A program made the position numbers and the translations under genes. Positions 6,695 through 13,875 of a stretch of DNA of 17,273 nucleotides are shown here, piece by piece. This stretch comes from Candidatus Hodarchaeota archaeon (GTDB lineage: Archaea > Asgardarchaeota > Heimdallarchaeia > Hodarchaeales > Hodarchaeaceae): positions 1 through 17,273 of the forward strand of contig JAEOSR010000172.1 in assembly GCA_016840285.1 (NCBI GenBank). Direction: 5' to 3'. Below the pieces are notes generated by a model. It was not told where the DNA came from, did no database searches, and saw only the letters and a program-made list of their open reading frames with translations. Position 1 is the first letter of the stretch; the number at the start of each line of letters is the position of its first letter.

Positions 6695-8251
6695 ATGACA
6701 TTGATTAATGATGAAGATTTACTTTACACTGAAGATGAACTCGCGTACCGAGAGGGTGCGAAAGGATTTGTAGAGAAAGAAATCAAACCCATTGCTAAGA
6801 AGGTTGAAACAGATGCTCCATTATCAGAAGATATCTGGCGCGATCTTATGCTAAAAATGGGACGAGAAGGTTTCACAGGAATAATGATTCCTAAAATATA
6901 CGGTGGATTGGAGAAATCTTTGATGTATCAACTCATTGCAGGGGAAGAAATTTCTGCAGTAAGTCCAGCTCTTACTATGGGGTTTGGTGCGAGTTGTACT
7001 CTCTCTGCAATTCCGATCTTGCGATTTGGAACAGAAGAACAAAAGCAAAAATATCTACTACCGTTGGCCAAAGGGAAAACAATAGGATCCCTTGCTATTA
7101 CTGAACCTAATGTAGGTAGTGATACTGCGGGTATGGAAACCAAAGCCATTTGGGATGAAAAAGAACAAGTCTGGAGATTAACTGGTGAAAAAAGGTTTAT
7201 TACGAATGGTTCAATCTCAGATCAGATTGTTACTTTTGCTATTACGGACTCTTCGGTTGATAGTAAGTCAGGGATGTCCGCGTTCATAATTGAACCAAAA
7301 TGGGAGGGTTTTTCCGTCATTAAAGATTTTAATTTAATGGGACGTCGTGGAGTTCGTAACACTCATTTTAAGATTGAAAATATGAAAGTTCCACCTGAAA
7401 ACCTGCTAGGAAAACAGAATCAAGGATTTTTAATTTTAATGGACGAATTAGACACTGAACGTGTTGGTATTGCAGCTGAGTCTCTAGGTTGTATGAGAAA
7501 ACCTTTCGAAATCGCAGTTGAACACTCTATGAGTCGAGTTCAATTTGGACGACCAATCTCACGCTTTGAAGCGATATCATTCAAAATTGCTGACATGGCA
7601 ACACATATGAGAGCTGCTAGATTGATGACTGTAACTGCAGCAAGAATGATAGAACGAAACCAACCAGCAACAAAAGAAGCTTCAATGGCTAAACTTTTTG
7701 CAACAGAAACAGCCGTTAAAGTCACAGATATTACAATACAAATACTTGGAGGGGAAGGTTATGTTAAGGATTATTCAGGTATAGAAAAGTTCTATCGGGA
7801 TGCACGTTTAGGTACCATCGGTGGAGGAACTTCAGAAATCATGCGGTTTCTAATTCAAAGAGAAGTGTATATTGAACAAAAACGAAGCCCAGCTAGAGAA
7901 CTTAAAGAAGTTACAGTTGATTTTACAACGATGATGGCTGACATTCCTAAAGGATTTCGTCCTGAAAGAGCTGAAGGTGTTACTGCTTTAATTCAATTCG
8001 AGTTCTCTGATGCTGATGCATGGTTGTTGCACATTCAGAATCAACAATGTCGTGTAGAAGGAGGTACAACAGACCAGGCGATAATGACTGTCAATACGGA
8101 CTCTACTACCTGGAAGAATATTATGTTAGGAAAACAGGATGCGATGCAAGCGATGATGGCTGGTAAAGTCAATATCACTACTGATGATATGGATCTCCTT
8201 ATGAAATTCGCAAGGATGTTTAAGTTCTCACCCGAAACATTTTCTAGATAA
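6695..8251 (+). CDS. Acyl-CoA dehydrogenase fused to a C-terminal SCP2 domain (518 aa)
   Basis: Residues 1-395 form a standard FAD-dependent acyl-CoA dehydrogenase, which oxidises acyl-CoA to trans-2-enoyl-CoA. Visible motifs are SLAITEPNVGSD (132-143), TGEKRFITNG (163-172), RVQFGRPISRFEAI (281-294), QILGGEGYVKD (349-359) and RDARLGTIGGGTSEIMR (368-384). The usual catalytic Glu of the 'YEGT' loop is absent (375-378 read IGGG). Glu255 in LDTER instead matches the catalytic base of isovaleryl-CoA and long-chain dehydrogenases. Residues about 405-515 look like an SCP2 sterol/lipid-carrier domain: FEFSDADAWLLHI, a segment with VEGGTTDQAIMTV, and GKQDAMQAMMAGKVNITTDD. A plain dehydrogenase would end near 390, so this is a fusion that could hold a lipid or acyl substrate. 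The aldehyde-dehydrogenase-like gene follows after 45 bases. Domains are sure; substrate is not. Confidence 0.92.
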   Translation: MTLINDEDLLYTEDELAYREGAKGFVEKEIKPIAKKVETDAPLSEDIWRDLMLKMGREGFTGIMIPKIYGGLEKSLMYQLIAGEEISAVSPALTMGFGASCTLSAIPILRFGTEEQKQKYLLPLAKGKTIGSLAITEPNVGSDTAGMETKAIWDEKEQVWRLTGEKRFITNGSISDQIVTFAITDSSVDSKSGMSAFIIEPKWEGFSVIKDFNLMGRRGVRNTHFKIENMKVPPENLLGKQNQGFLILMDELDTERVGIAAESLGCMRKPFEIAVEHSMSRVQFGRPISRFEAISFKIADMATHMRAARLMTVTAARMIERNQPATKEASMAKLFATETAVKVTDITIQILGGEGYVKDYSGIEKFYRDARLGTIGGGTSEIMRFLIQREVYIEQKRSPARELKEVTVDFTTMMADIPKGFRPERAEGVTALIQFEFSDADAWLLHIQNQQCRVEGGTTDQAIMTVNTDSTTWKNIMLGKQDAMQAMMAGKVNITTDDMDLLMKFARMFKFSPETFSR

Positions 8252-8296
8252 TGTATTGGGATTTTCTTCAAAAATTCAATGTTGGATAGATGATTC

Positions 8297-9952
8297 ATGA
8301 GAATTTTTGGTAACTTACTCAAAGGTGAAATCGTAACTGAAGGACTTCCAATCGGAACCTTTCCTAATATGGAGAAAGTTATTCAAGATCCCCGTATACT
8401 TTTTGCTTCTGTGTTAAAATCCCAAGGGTCACTCAATCGGTTAATGGCAAGACGATTCACGGGGATCCTCCCAGAGAAAAGTCCTGAGATACGATTACTC
8501 AAAGATTATATCAGGATTCATGGTTGGCCTGAAGCTACTTCTTCAGAAATAGCTGACATTCAATACGCAAAGTTTACAATAGGGAGTGTTAAAGAAACAG
8601 CACTTGCATCAGAAGAAGCATCTCGGATAAAAGCTCTGATGCACAGAGATCAAGCTAAATCTGGAGCTGGGTTGACACTCGAAGAACGTGGTGAGAGTAT
8701 TTCGGTTATGGCGAAGCATATGTGGAAGAATTATGACGATTTTAAAGCCATCGCCATTGCTGAAGGAACTCCCCTTCCTCTCTTTGAATATCAAAGCACG
8801 GTTTTCAAAGCGTTAAAAAATAAGGCCGAAATTGAGTTTTGTACGTCTCGAATTAGTGCTGAAGAGATTCCATGTGCCGTAGAAGGAGAAAAGACTATTC
8901 TTCACAGATATCCTTTTGGTGCAGTCGGGATATTTCCACCTTATAATGTAGCTATAGGCCTTGGTCTTCTTGCTATCTTTTCTTCATATTTTGCTGGAAA
9001 TGCAACCGTAATTCGTTCCCCAACTCGGGTGCCTTTAACTAACATGGCTGTAGCTTATGCATTAAGAGACACTATGGAAGAAATGGGATTTCCTTTGAGT
9101 GCATTTCAAGCCATTATTGGTCCTGGTAAACCTATCGCTCATTATATGGTAGGTGAGTCCCCTCTCGACGCTATGGTTTATTATGGTGACTCAGATGTTG
9201 GTTTACAATTAATGAGTAAAGCTGTGAGGCGGGGGATGCATTTTGTTCCAGAGCTCGCGGGAAGTGGAGCTAGTTTAGTATGGAAAGATGTTGATCTCGA
9301 TAAAGTTACCGATTATATTATTCATGCACGATTTTTCGGATCAGGTCAGACATGTTTAGCTGTTAAACGCCTTTTTCTTCACGAAGCTATTTTTGAAGAC
9401 TTCGTTTCGATTCTATGTGAAAAAGCTAACAAACTCCGTGTTGGATTACCTTCAGACGCTAAAACTGATCTCCCTGTCATTGGAACAAAAGCATTGTACC
9501 AGATCATAGATATGATTGATGAGGCTCTGCAAAAAGGTGCTAATATTGAAACTGGAGGGTATCGGATGAATTTTGCAGGAGAGCATGACCAAGCTGGGTT
9601 GTTCTATAAACCAACCATCTTAACAAATGTAGACATATCCTGCAAGATGTGGTATCAGGAAACTTTTGGGCCAGTCCTTCCTATCATGAAAATCCACAAT
9701 TTTGAAGAAGCTATTAATCAAGCCAACAATACAACTTATGGATTGAGAACTTCAGTTTATACAGACGATCCTGATATATGGGGACGTTTTTTTGATGAGA
9801 TTCAAGCCCCAGGAGTTTGCATCAACACCGATCATCTTCACATGACTGATTTTACCCCCCATTTGGGAGGATTGAAAGCATCAGGCGTTTTTGGTGGCAA
9901 ATATTTCTATGAGATTCTTACATACATGAAATATCGTCATTTCACTGCTTAG
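8297..9952 (+). CDS. Aldehyde dehydrogenase-fold oxidoreductase with N-terminal extension (551 aa)
   Basis: An NAD(P)-dependent oxidoreductase of the ALDH superfamily. Visible are FPPYNV (213-218, the family's PWN region with Asn217), the general-base segment PELAGSGASLV with Glu319, the catalytic cysteine in FGSGQTCLAVKR (Cys353), and ETFGPVLPI with Glu455. The usual cofactor lysine of 'KPS' is replaced by Arg240 in VIRSPTRVP. About 100-110 residues precede the conserved fold, more than in standard ALDHs, and carry no motif I recognise. It may oxidise an aldehyde to an acid or act on acyl-CoA; the sequence does not decide. The ATG at 8297 is the first in frame, but no good ribosome site precedes it. 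Tight spacing with the dehydrogenase-SCP2 gene (45 bases) and the HAD gene (20 bases) indicates one transcript. Confidence 0.85.
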   Translation: MRIFGNLLKGEIVTEGLPIGTFPNMEKVIQDPRILFASVLKSQGSLNRLMARRFTGILPEKSPEIRLLKDYIRIHGWPEATSSEIADIQYAKFTIGSVKETALASEEASRIKALMHRDQAKSGAGLTLEERGESISVMAKHMWKNYDDFKAIAIAEGTPLPLFEYQSTVFKALKNKAEIEFCTSRISAEEIPCAVEGEKTILHRYPFGAVGIFPPYNVAIGLGLLAIFSSYFAGNATVIRSPTRVPLTNMAVAYALRDTMEEMGFPLSAFQAIIGPGKPIAHYMVGESPLDAMVYYGDSDVGLQLMSKAVRRGMHFVPELAGSGASLVWKDVDLDKVTDYIIHARFFGSGQTCLAVKRLFLHEAIFEDFVSILCEKANKLRVGLPSDAKTDLPVIGTKALYQIIDMIDEALQKGANIETGGYRMNFAGEHDQAGLFYKPTILTNVDISCKMWYQETFGPVLPIMKIHNFEEAINQANNTTYGLRTSVYTDDPDIWGRFFDEIQAPGVCINTDHLHMTDFTPHLGGLKASGVFGGKYFYEILTYMKYRHFTA

Positions 9953-9954
9953 CT

Positions 9955-9962
9955 AAGGAGAT
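9955..9962 (+). promoter_or_regulatory. Ribosome binding site AAGGAGAT supporting a TTG start
   Basis: AAGGAGAT begins three bases after the stop codon of the aldehyde dehydrogenase gene and ends 10 bases before the TTG at 9973. No ATG, GTG or other TTG lies between, so the HAD gene starts with TTG. Confidence 0.55.
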
Positions 9963-9972
9963 AAATCTTATT

Positions 9973-10713
9973 TTGCCAAAAAACTTCGATATTATTTCAC
10001 TGGATCTTTTTAATACCCTGGTGTATATCGACCGAGATTCTTTTGATTTATATTCTCACTTGGAAAAAGCACTTCTTGAATTCCCAGAACTTTGCCACAA
10101 TAAACCTAATATTACCTTGGATAGCATAATTACGGATTATTATAGTATTGTTCGCCAAAAAACCTATGATAGAGAAGCTGAGAAAGAGTTTCGAAATGAT
10201 GAAATTCTGTTTGATATCTTAAAACACTCTTCTGTAATGTCTTCAGATTTAGCAAAATTAGCAACTGAGATAATTAAATTCTATTTTGAATCAGCTTTAC
10301 CCTTAATTCACCCAATTCCTGGATTAATTAAGACTTTAGATTACTTGAAAGAGAAAGAATATACTTTAGTATTAACGTCTAATCATTCTTGGGCACAGAA
10401 TGGTTGGGATGTTCTTCGGAAATATAAAATTATTAGCTATTTTGATCAGATTATATTTTCAGGAGATCTTGGTTGGAGAAAACCAAGTCCCAAGGTATTT
10501 TCTGCTGCTTTATCAGGCCTATCTTATCGTAGCAAGGAACATGTAATCCATGTAGGTGATGAGATTGTCGCTGACATTAAAGGGGCATTAACTTTTGGAA
10601 TTAAAGCGCTTTGGGTATGTTCTTCCCAAGATGAATCGAAAAAAGAAAGGATCAAAGAATTTGATGTTCTTAACATCATTTCAAATATTACAGAGCTTCC
10701 TCAACATTTGTAG
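9973..10713 (+). CDS. HAD superfamily hydrolase (246 aa)
   Basis: A soluble hydrolase of the haloacid dehalogenase superfamily with an alpha-helical cap between motifs I and II. Motif I is SLDLFNTLV, so the nucleophile is Asp11. Motif II is VLTSN (Thr135/Ser136), motif III is the lysine in GWRKPSPKVF (Lys170), and motif IV is HVGDEIVADIKGA (Asp196, Asp201). Position +2 after the nucleophile is Phe13, where phosphatases carry the acid/base Asp. This recalls the dehalogenase-like branch, so phosphatase activity is not assured. The start is a TTG with an AAGGAGAT site ahead of it. It is the third gene of the dehydrogenase unit, 20 bases after the ALDH gene. Substrate unknown; a role in removing a phosphate or housecleaning an intermediate is only a guess. 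Confidence 0.88.
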   Translation: MPKNFDIISLDLFNTLVYIDRDSFDLYSHLEKALLEFPELCHNKPNITLDSIITDYYSIVRQKTYDREAEKEFRNDEILFDILKHSSVMSSDLAKLATEIIKFYFESALPLIHPIPGLIKTLDYLKEKEYTLVLTSNHSWAQNGWDVLRKYKIISYFDQIIFSGDLGWRKPSPKVFSAALSGLSYRSKEHVIHVGDEIVADIKGALTFGIKALWVCSSQDESKKERIKEFDVLNIISNITELPQHL

Positions 10714-10803
10714 ATTAATTTGAAAAAAAAAAAGATTTTTCTCATATTCTTTAAATTAGTCGTATATCTCAGTACGACTTTATGCCAACAGGCTGAGTGA
10801 AAC

Positions 10804-10813
10804 TTTATAAATA
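10804..10813 (+). promoter_or_regulatory. TATA box of the ACT-domain gene
   Basis: TTTATAAATA is preceded by the purine-rich GTGAAAC. A transcript starting about 25 bases downstream (near 10834) would have a short leader containing the GAGGGG ribosome site of the GTG at 10851. Confidence 0.55.
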
Positions 10814-10850
10814 AACATTGATTAATATACACCAGCTCGAGGGGTTATGT

Positions 10851-11267
10851 GTGCAACAATTTGTAATTCATCTCGAAAACAGTGATGCACTCGCACAAAT
10901 CGGAAAAGCTTTGGGCCAACAAGACATTGATATCGTTTCAATGGCGGGTACTAGTGCTTTTGGTGTTTGTACAGCCGTTTTATTTACTGATAATCTAAAA
11001 GGTACAATAAATGTCCTAAGACAACTCGATATTCCCTTCTCAACCCAGGATATTTTGATTGCGTCAATTTCAGATGAACCAGGATCCTTTGGTCATTTTA
11101 CTCAACTCTTTCAGGATCAAGGAATTCGACTGTTATCATTTTATGTGTTACGTTATATCGGAAAAAATGCTGAGATTGCCTTTTCAGTAGATGAAGCTGA
11201 TTATGAGAAAGCACAGTCATATCTAGATGTGTCTGGATTCATAAAATTACATAAGAAAAAGAAATAA
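10851..11267 (+). CDS. Tandem ACT-domain protein (138 aa)
   Basis: Two ACT-like regulatory modules, residues about 2-68 and 70-128, and nothing else apart from a lysine-rich tail. The first begins QQFVIHLENSDALAQIGKALGQ and continues with IDIVSMAGTSAFGVCTAVLF. The second begins DILIASISDEPGSFGHFTQLFQDQGIRL, where the D.PG.F segment is the typical ligand-binding turn of ACT domains. Such stand-alone proteins usually sense an amino acid; no enzyme or DNA-binding domain is attached. An in-frame TTG at 10818 would add 11 residues, but the GTG at 10851 has a GAGGGG site 6 bases ahead and begins directly at the first beta strand, so it is preferred. It has its own promoter and probably its own terminator. 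Confidence 0.8.
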   Translation: MQQFVIHLENSDALAQIGKALGQQDIDIVSMAGTSAFGVCTAVLFTDNLKGTINVLRQLDIPFSTQDILIASISDEPGSFGHFTQLFQDQGIRLLSFYVLRYIGKNAEIAFSVDEADYEKAQSYLDVSGFIKLHKKKK

Positions 11268-11271
11268 TCCA

Positions 11272-11277
11272 TTTTTT
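11272..11277 (+). terminator. T-run terminator after the ACT gene
   Basis: Six Ts begin a few bases after the stop codon at 11267, followed by CTC. Archaeal termination typically uses such T runs in the coding strand. A second T6 run lies at 11317-11322 in a similar context (ATTTTTTCTCA occurs twice). Confidence 0.4.
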
Positions 11278-11334
11278 CTCACAGAGGTTTAATACTCATA
11301 CTTGTTGAGTTCACTATTTTTTCTCATTTCAGCG

Positions 11335-11342
11335 TAATATAC
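11335..11342 (+). promoter_or_regulatory. Possible TATA box of the PAP2 gene
   Basis: TAATATAC is the best TATA-like element ahead of the PAP2 gene. A start about 25 bases downstream would fall within the palindrome at 11348-11367, a position suited to a repressor. Weak on its own. Confidence 0.3.
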
Positions 11343-11347
11343 AAGAA

Positions 11348-11367
11348 CTGAGAGAAATTTCTCTCAG
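11348..11367. repeat. 20-bp perfect palindrome, candidate operator
   Basis: CTGAGAGAAATTTCTCTCAG is its own reverse complement over all 20 bases. It lies 43 bases ahead of the TTG start of the PAP2 gene, just downstream of a possible TATA box. It could bind a dimeric regulator, or form a hairpin in the leader. Confidence 0.55.
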
Positions 11368-11410
11368 CTCGCCTTATTTCAAAGAATATGCAGATCTAGT
11401 CGGTGGTATC

Positions 11411-12151
11411 TTGGGTGTATTGAATGAAATAGTCGAAGCTTACCAAGAAGCGTTTGCAGTACCTTTCAATGTATTCCTACTTCTTCTAATGATTGTAATG
11501 TTAATATTTTGGTTAAGTGCAAACAAATGGCAAACTCCTGACCGAGTTCGCAAGCGAGCTATCTTTATGAATCCCAAGCCAACGCAATTTTTACAGAAAC
11601 ACCTTAGATCCAATGAGACATTAGCCAAGGTTCTAGATTTTATAACCATCCAAGTTTGGTTCTGGGTGTTCGCAGTAACCGTAGCAATTGAGATCTACAT
11701 TTGTGGGCTGCAAGGAAAAGAAGCTTGGCGGTATGGTATAATGGTCTTAACTGCCTGGGGAACATCAATGGCCATTCAGTTCTTATTCCCCGTGGTGGTT
11801 CCAATCCGATGGAATAAATTTGACCGTGAATTACCTGTTGTTCCGATTCGCCTTCTCAAGTTTAAACAGAGTGATAATGTAAATGGTTTATTATACAATG
11901 GCTTGCCAAGTAATCACTTCGGAATGATGTTAGCTGGCGCTTTTTTATGCTTTTTTTTCTTCTTAAATGACCCTTGGTTTGGTTGGTACATTGGTATTCT
12001 CTTTTTTTTAACCTTAGCAACTTTTTTCTGCTTTTCAGTGATTTATTTAGGGGAGCATTACATTTGGGATCTGGTAGCTTCTATTTTCGTTTACGGCCTC
12101 ATAATGATTGCTATTAAAATAATTCTCGACATCCTAGTACCAATGACATGA
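11411..12151 (+). CDS. PAP2_3/Aur1-like membrane phosphatase or transferase (246 aa)
   Basis: Multi-pass membrane protein (about six helices) with PAP2 motifs: GLPSNHFGMM (Pro166-His169, the PSGH-type motif) and SVIYLGEHYIWDL with His216 and Asp220 (the catalytic His and its partner). The phosphate-contacting Arg of the standard SRxxxxxHxxxD motif is Val210. This YLGxHYxxD form is what I know from the PAP2_3/Aur1-like branch. FPVVVPIRW stands where these proteins have a proline-rich first motif. Likely substrates are lipid phosphates or phosphoalcohol head groups at the membrane surface. The start is uncertain: TTG 11411 has GGTGG just ahead. The frame stays open back to 11309 without a normal start codon, and that stretch (for example SLSSPYFKEYADLVGG) reads like protein, so a non-standard start is possible. 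Confidence 0.8.
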   Translation: MGVLNEIVEAYQEAFAVPFNVFLLLLMIVMLIFWLSANKWQTPDRVRKRAIFMNPKPTQFLQKHLRSNETLAKVLDFITIQVWFWVFAVTVAIEIYICGLQGKEAWRYGIMVLTAWGTSMAIQFLFPVVVPIRWNKFDRELPVVPIRLLKFKQSDNVNGLLYNGLPSNHFGMMLAGAFLCFFFFLNDPWFGWYIGILFFLTLATFFCFSVIYLGEHYIWDLVASIFVYGLIMIAIKIILDILVPMT

Positions 12152-12187
12152 TAAGCTCATTTAATCAACCTGAATGTTGTGTAAATA

Positions 12188-12991
12188 GTGAATCCTGAAG
12201 AGAGAAATTTGACATTTCTAGATCATCCTGATATTGTCCGTCTAATTTTTTACTCCCGAAGGCATCAAGGAGCAACCCGAGAGACTAAGGATACTTATTC
12301 CCTTTCAATCCCTGTAGATAAGGACATTAATATTGTGGGGCGTTTTTATCTTACAAATGAGTTCAAATTCGCTCCAACGATCTTATTCTTCCACGGAAAT
12401 GGTGAAATTGCAACTGATTATGATTTCATTGGTCCAACTTACCAACAAATGGGGATAAACATCTTTGTTGCTGATTATAGAGGCTATGGTCAAAGTGATG
12501 GGCATCCATCTTTTTCTAGTATGGTTCAAGATGCTCATGCAATATATCAGGGGTTTCGCACATATCTCGTTGAAAATAATTTCTTAAGCTCAGTTTCAGT
12601 GATGGGGAGATCTCTTGGTAGTGCTTCAGCTATTGAAATTGCTGCCCATTACCAAAATCAACTGGCCTGTTTAATTATTGAAAGTGGTTTTGCTTACACT
12701 TATAATCTCCTCAGACGTTTAGGTATCCGTTCTTCATTGTTACCTCCAAAGAAAGAAGAAATCGCCTCTACTCTCCCCCTTATCAGAAAAATCAAGATTC
12801 CTGCCTTATTTATTCACGGGGAGAATGATATAATAATACCCTTAGAAGATGGTGTTGCTCTCCATAAGAACGTTGCAAGTGAAAACAAAAACATATTAAT
12901 CGTGCCTGGGGCTGGACATAACGATCTACTCTTAGTTGGGCCAGATGATTATATGGAAGCAATCAAAAGAATCATCAGCGAAACTAGTTAA
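12188..12991 (+). CDS. Alpha/beta hydrolase (267 aa)
   Basis: Predicted serine hydrolase of the abhydrolase/BAAT or ABHD13-like type. The fold markers are in order: FFHGNGE with the oxyanion loop (67-73), ADYRGYGQSDG (95-105), the nucleophile elbow MGRSLGSA with Ser142, the acid in FIHGENDIIIP (Asp214), and the base in GAGHND (His244). A soluble cytoplasmic enzyme without signal peptide or membrane helix; substrate unknown. It begins with GTG at 12188, 36 bases after the PAP2 gene and probably transcribed with it, so a lipid-related ester substrate is possible but unproven. It ends 35 bases from the end of the convergent Nudix gene. Confidence 0.85.
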   Translation: MNPEERNLTFLDHPDIVRLIFYSRRHQGATRETKDTYSLSIPVDKDINIVGRFYLTNEFKFAPTILFFHGNGEIATDYDFIGPTYQQMGINIFVADYRGYGQSDGHPSFSSMVQDAHAIYQGFRTYLVENNFLSSVSVMGRSLGSASAIEIAAHYQNQLACLIIESGFAYTYNLLRRLGIRSSLLPPKKEEIASTLPLIRKIKIPALFIHGENDIIIPLEDGVALHKNVASENKNILIVPGAGHNDLLLVGPDDYMEAIKRIISETS

Positions 12992-13026
12992 ATGTGTACT
13001 GAAAACAATATGTTGAAAGGAGTTTT

Positions 13027-13464
13027 TCACCATTTTTTCATTTTTCTTAGAACTGAAATTAATTCTGTTGGTACAGGGATGGCCTCAGACATTATCTCTT
13101 CAATTGGTACCCATTTAACCTCCAATGCGTCATCCATGGCTTTTATTGTACCTTTGAAATATTCTGCTTCAAACATAAATACAACGAAGTGATATTTTAC
13201 TTTACTATTAGAGTCATAAGTAATACCATCGATATAATCTATAAATTGTAGATTCTTAACAATAATGTCAGTCTCTTCTAGAATTTCTCGTTTCAGACCT
13301 TCTTCTACAGTTTCACCGAGATCAATCGCTCCTCCAGGTGGGAACCAATATAAAGCTTTGGGAGGCGCTGCTCTTTTAGTTAGAAGTATCTTATTTCTTT
13401 GTTGGTCAAAAATGATGCCATGTACACTGACCCAAGGTCTATGAGGGTATTTCCTGTTACTCAT
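13027..13464 (-). CDS. Nudix hydrolase (145 aa)
   Basis: Cleaves a nucleoside diphosphate linked to another moiety. The Nudix box runs from Gly45 through Glu51 to REILEETDI (59-67), keeping the metal-binding Glu60, Glu63 and Glu64. The Gly that normally follows the EE pair is Thr65. YWFPPGGAID ahead of the box and FVVFMFEAEYFKG after it are typical of small housekeeping Nudix enzymes acting on ADP-ribose, oxidised nucleotides or similar; the exact substrate is open. The start is ATG at 13464, with no good ribosome site. It lies 50 bases after the dodecin gene on the same strand. Confidence 0.9.
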   Translation of the reverse strand: MSNRKYPHRPWVSVHGIIFDQQRNKILLTKRAAPPKALYWFPPGGAIDLGETVEEGLKREILEETDIIVKNLQFIDYIDGITYDSNSKVKYHFVVFMFEAEYFKGTIKAMDDALEVKWVPIEEIMSEAIPVPTELISVLRKMKKW

Positions 13465-13514
13465 TAAGGTTTTCTTCCCATGAGAAAAAAAAGAATGATA
13501 AAGAAGACTAAACC

Positions 13515-13721
13515 TTAGTCTTCCATCTTGAAACTGAGGCGAACACGCGCTCGAAAAGCAGTTATCTTGCCCTCTTCAACTCGACAATCTAGCTCATCAA
13601 TTGTGACAATACGTAAATCACGAAGAGACTTAGAAGCTTTATCAACAGCGTTTTGCACCGCTTCTTCCCAGTTTGTAGGGGAGGAACCAACTAGTTGGAT
13701 AACCTTATACGTCGAATCCAT
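13515..13721 (-). CDS. Dodecin family protein lacking the flavin-stacking Trp (68 aa)
   Basis: Full-length dodecin, a small beta-alpha-beta-beta protein that assembles into hollow dodecamers. The opening YKVIQLVGSSPTNWEEAVQN and the helix end ASKSLRDLR align without gaps to dodecins. Classical dodecins bind flavin with Trp38 and Gln57 (Thermus thermophilus numbering, which this protein shares). Here these positions are Ile38 and Arg57, so normal sandwiching of riboflavin or FMN is doubtful and another ligand is possible. The start is ATG 13721 with a strong AAGGAG site 9 bases ahead. The 154 bases before it, up to the TIM gene, leave room for its own promoter and contain a GGTTTT...AAAACC inverted repeat (13740-13759). 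Confidence 0.9.
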   Translation of the reverse strand: MDSTYKVIQLVGSSPTNWEEAVQNAVDKASKSLRDLRIVTIDELDCRVEEGKITAFRARVRLSFKMED

Positions 13722-13730
13722 TATTATACT

Positions 13731-13736
13731 CTCCTT
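13731..13736 (-). promoter_or_regulatory. Ribosome binding site of the dodecin gene
   Basis: AAGGAG on the minus strand, 9 bases ahead of the ATG at 13721. It confirms the short 68-residue reading. Confidence 0.6.
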
Positions 13737-13875
13737 AGGGGTTTTAGTTTCTGAAAACCACGTAAATTTAATTATGCAATTTGCCTATAAAAAAGTTCCA
13801 CAGGAAACAACGATAAGAACTCAGGGGATAATAATTTGATGTTATTTATTACAACTCTAGGAATAAAATTCGATC

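Noticed and set aside
11271..11325. Direct repeat of ATTTTTTCTCA as a possible regulatory repeat
   Set aside because: T-rich and short; better explained as two T-run terminators or base composition.
12992..13192. 66-codon rightward frame after the second alpha/beta hydrolase
   Set aside because: It lies mostly antisense to the Nudix gene, which has a clear Nudix box.
13528..13839. 103-codon rightward frame across the dodecin gene
   Set aside because: It is antisense to the dodecin coding sequence and has no family resemblance.
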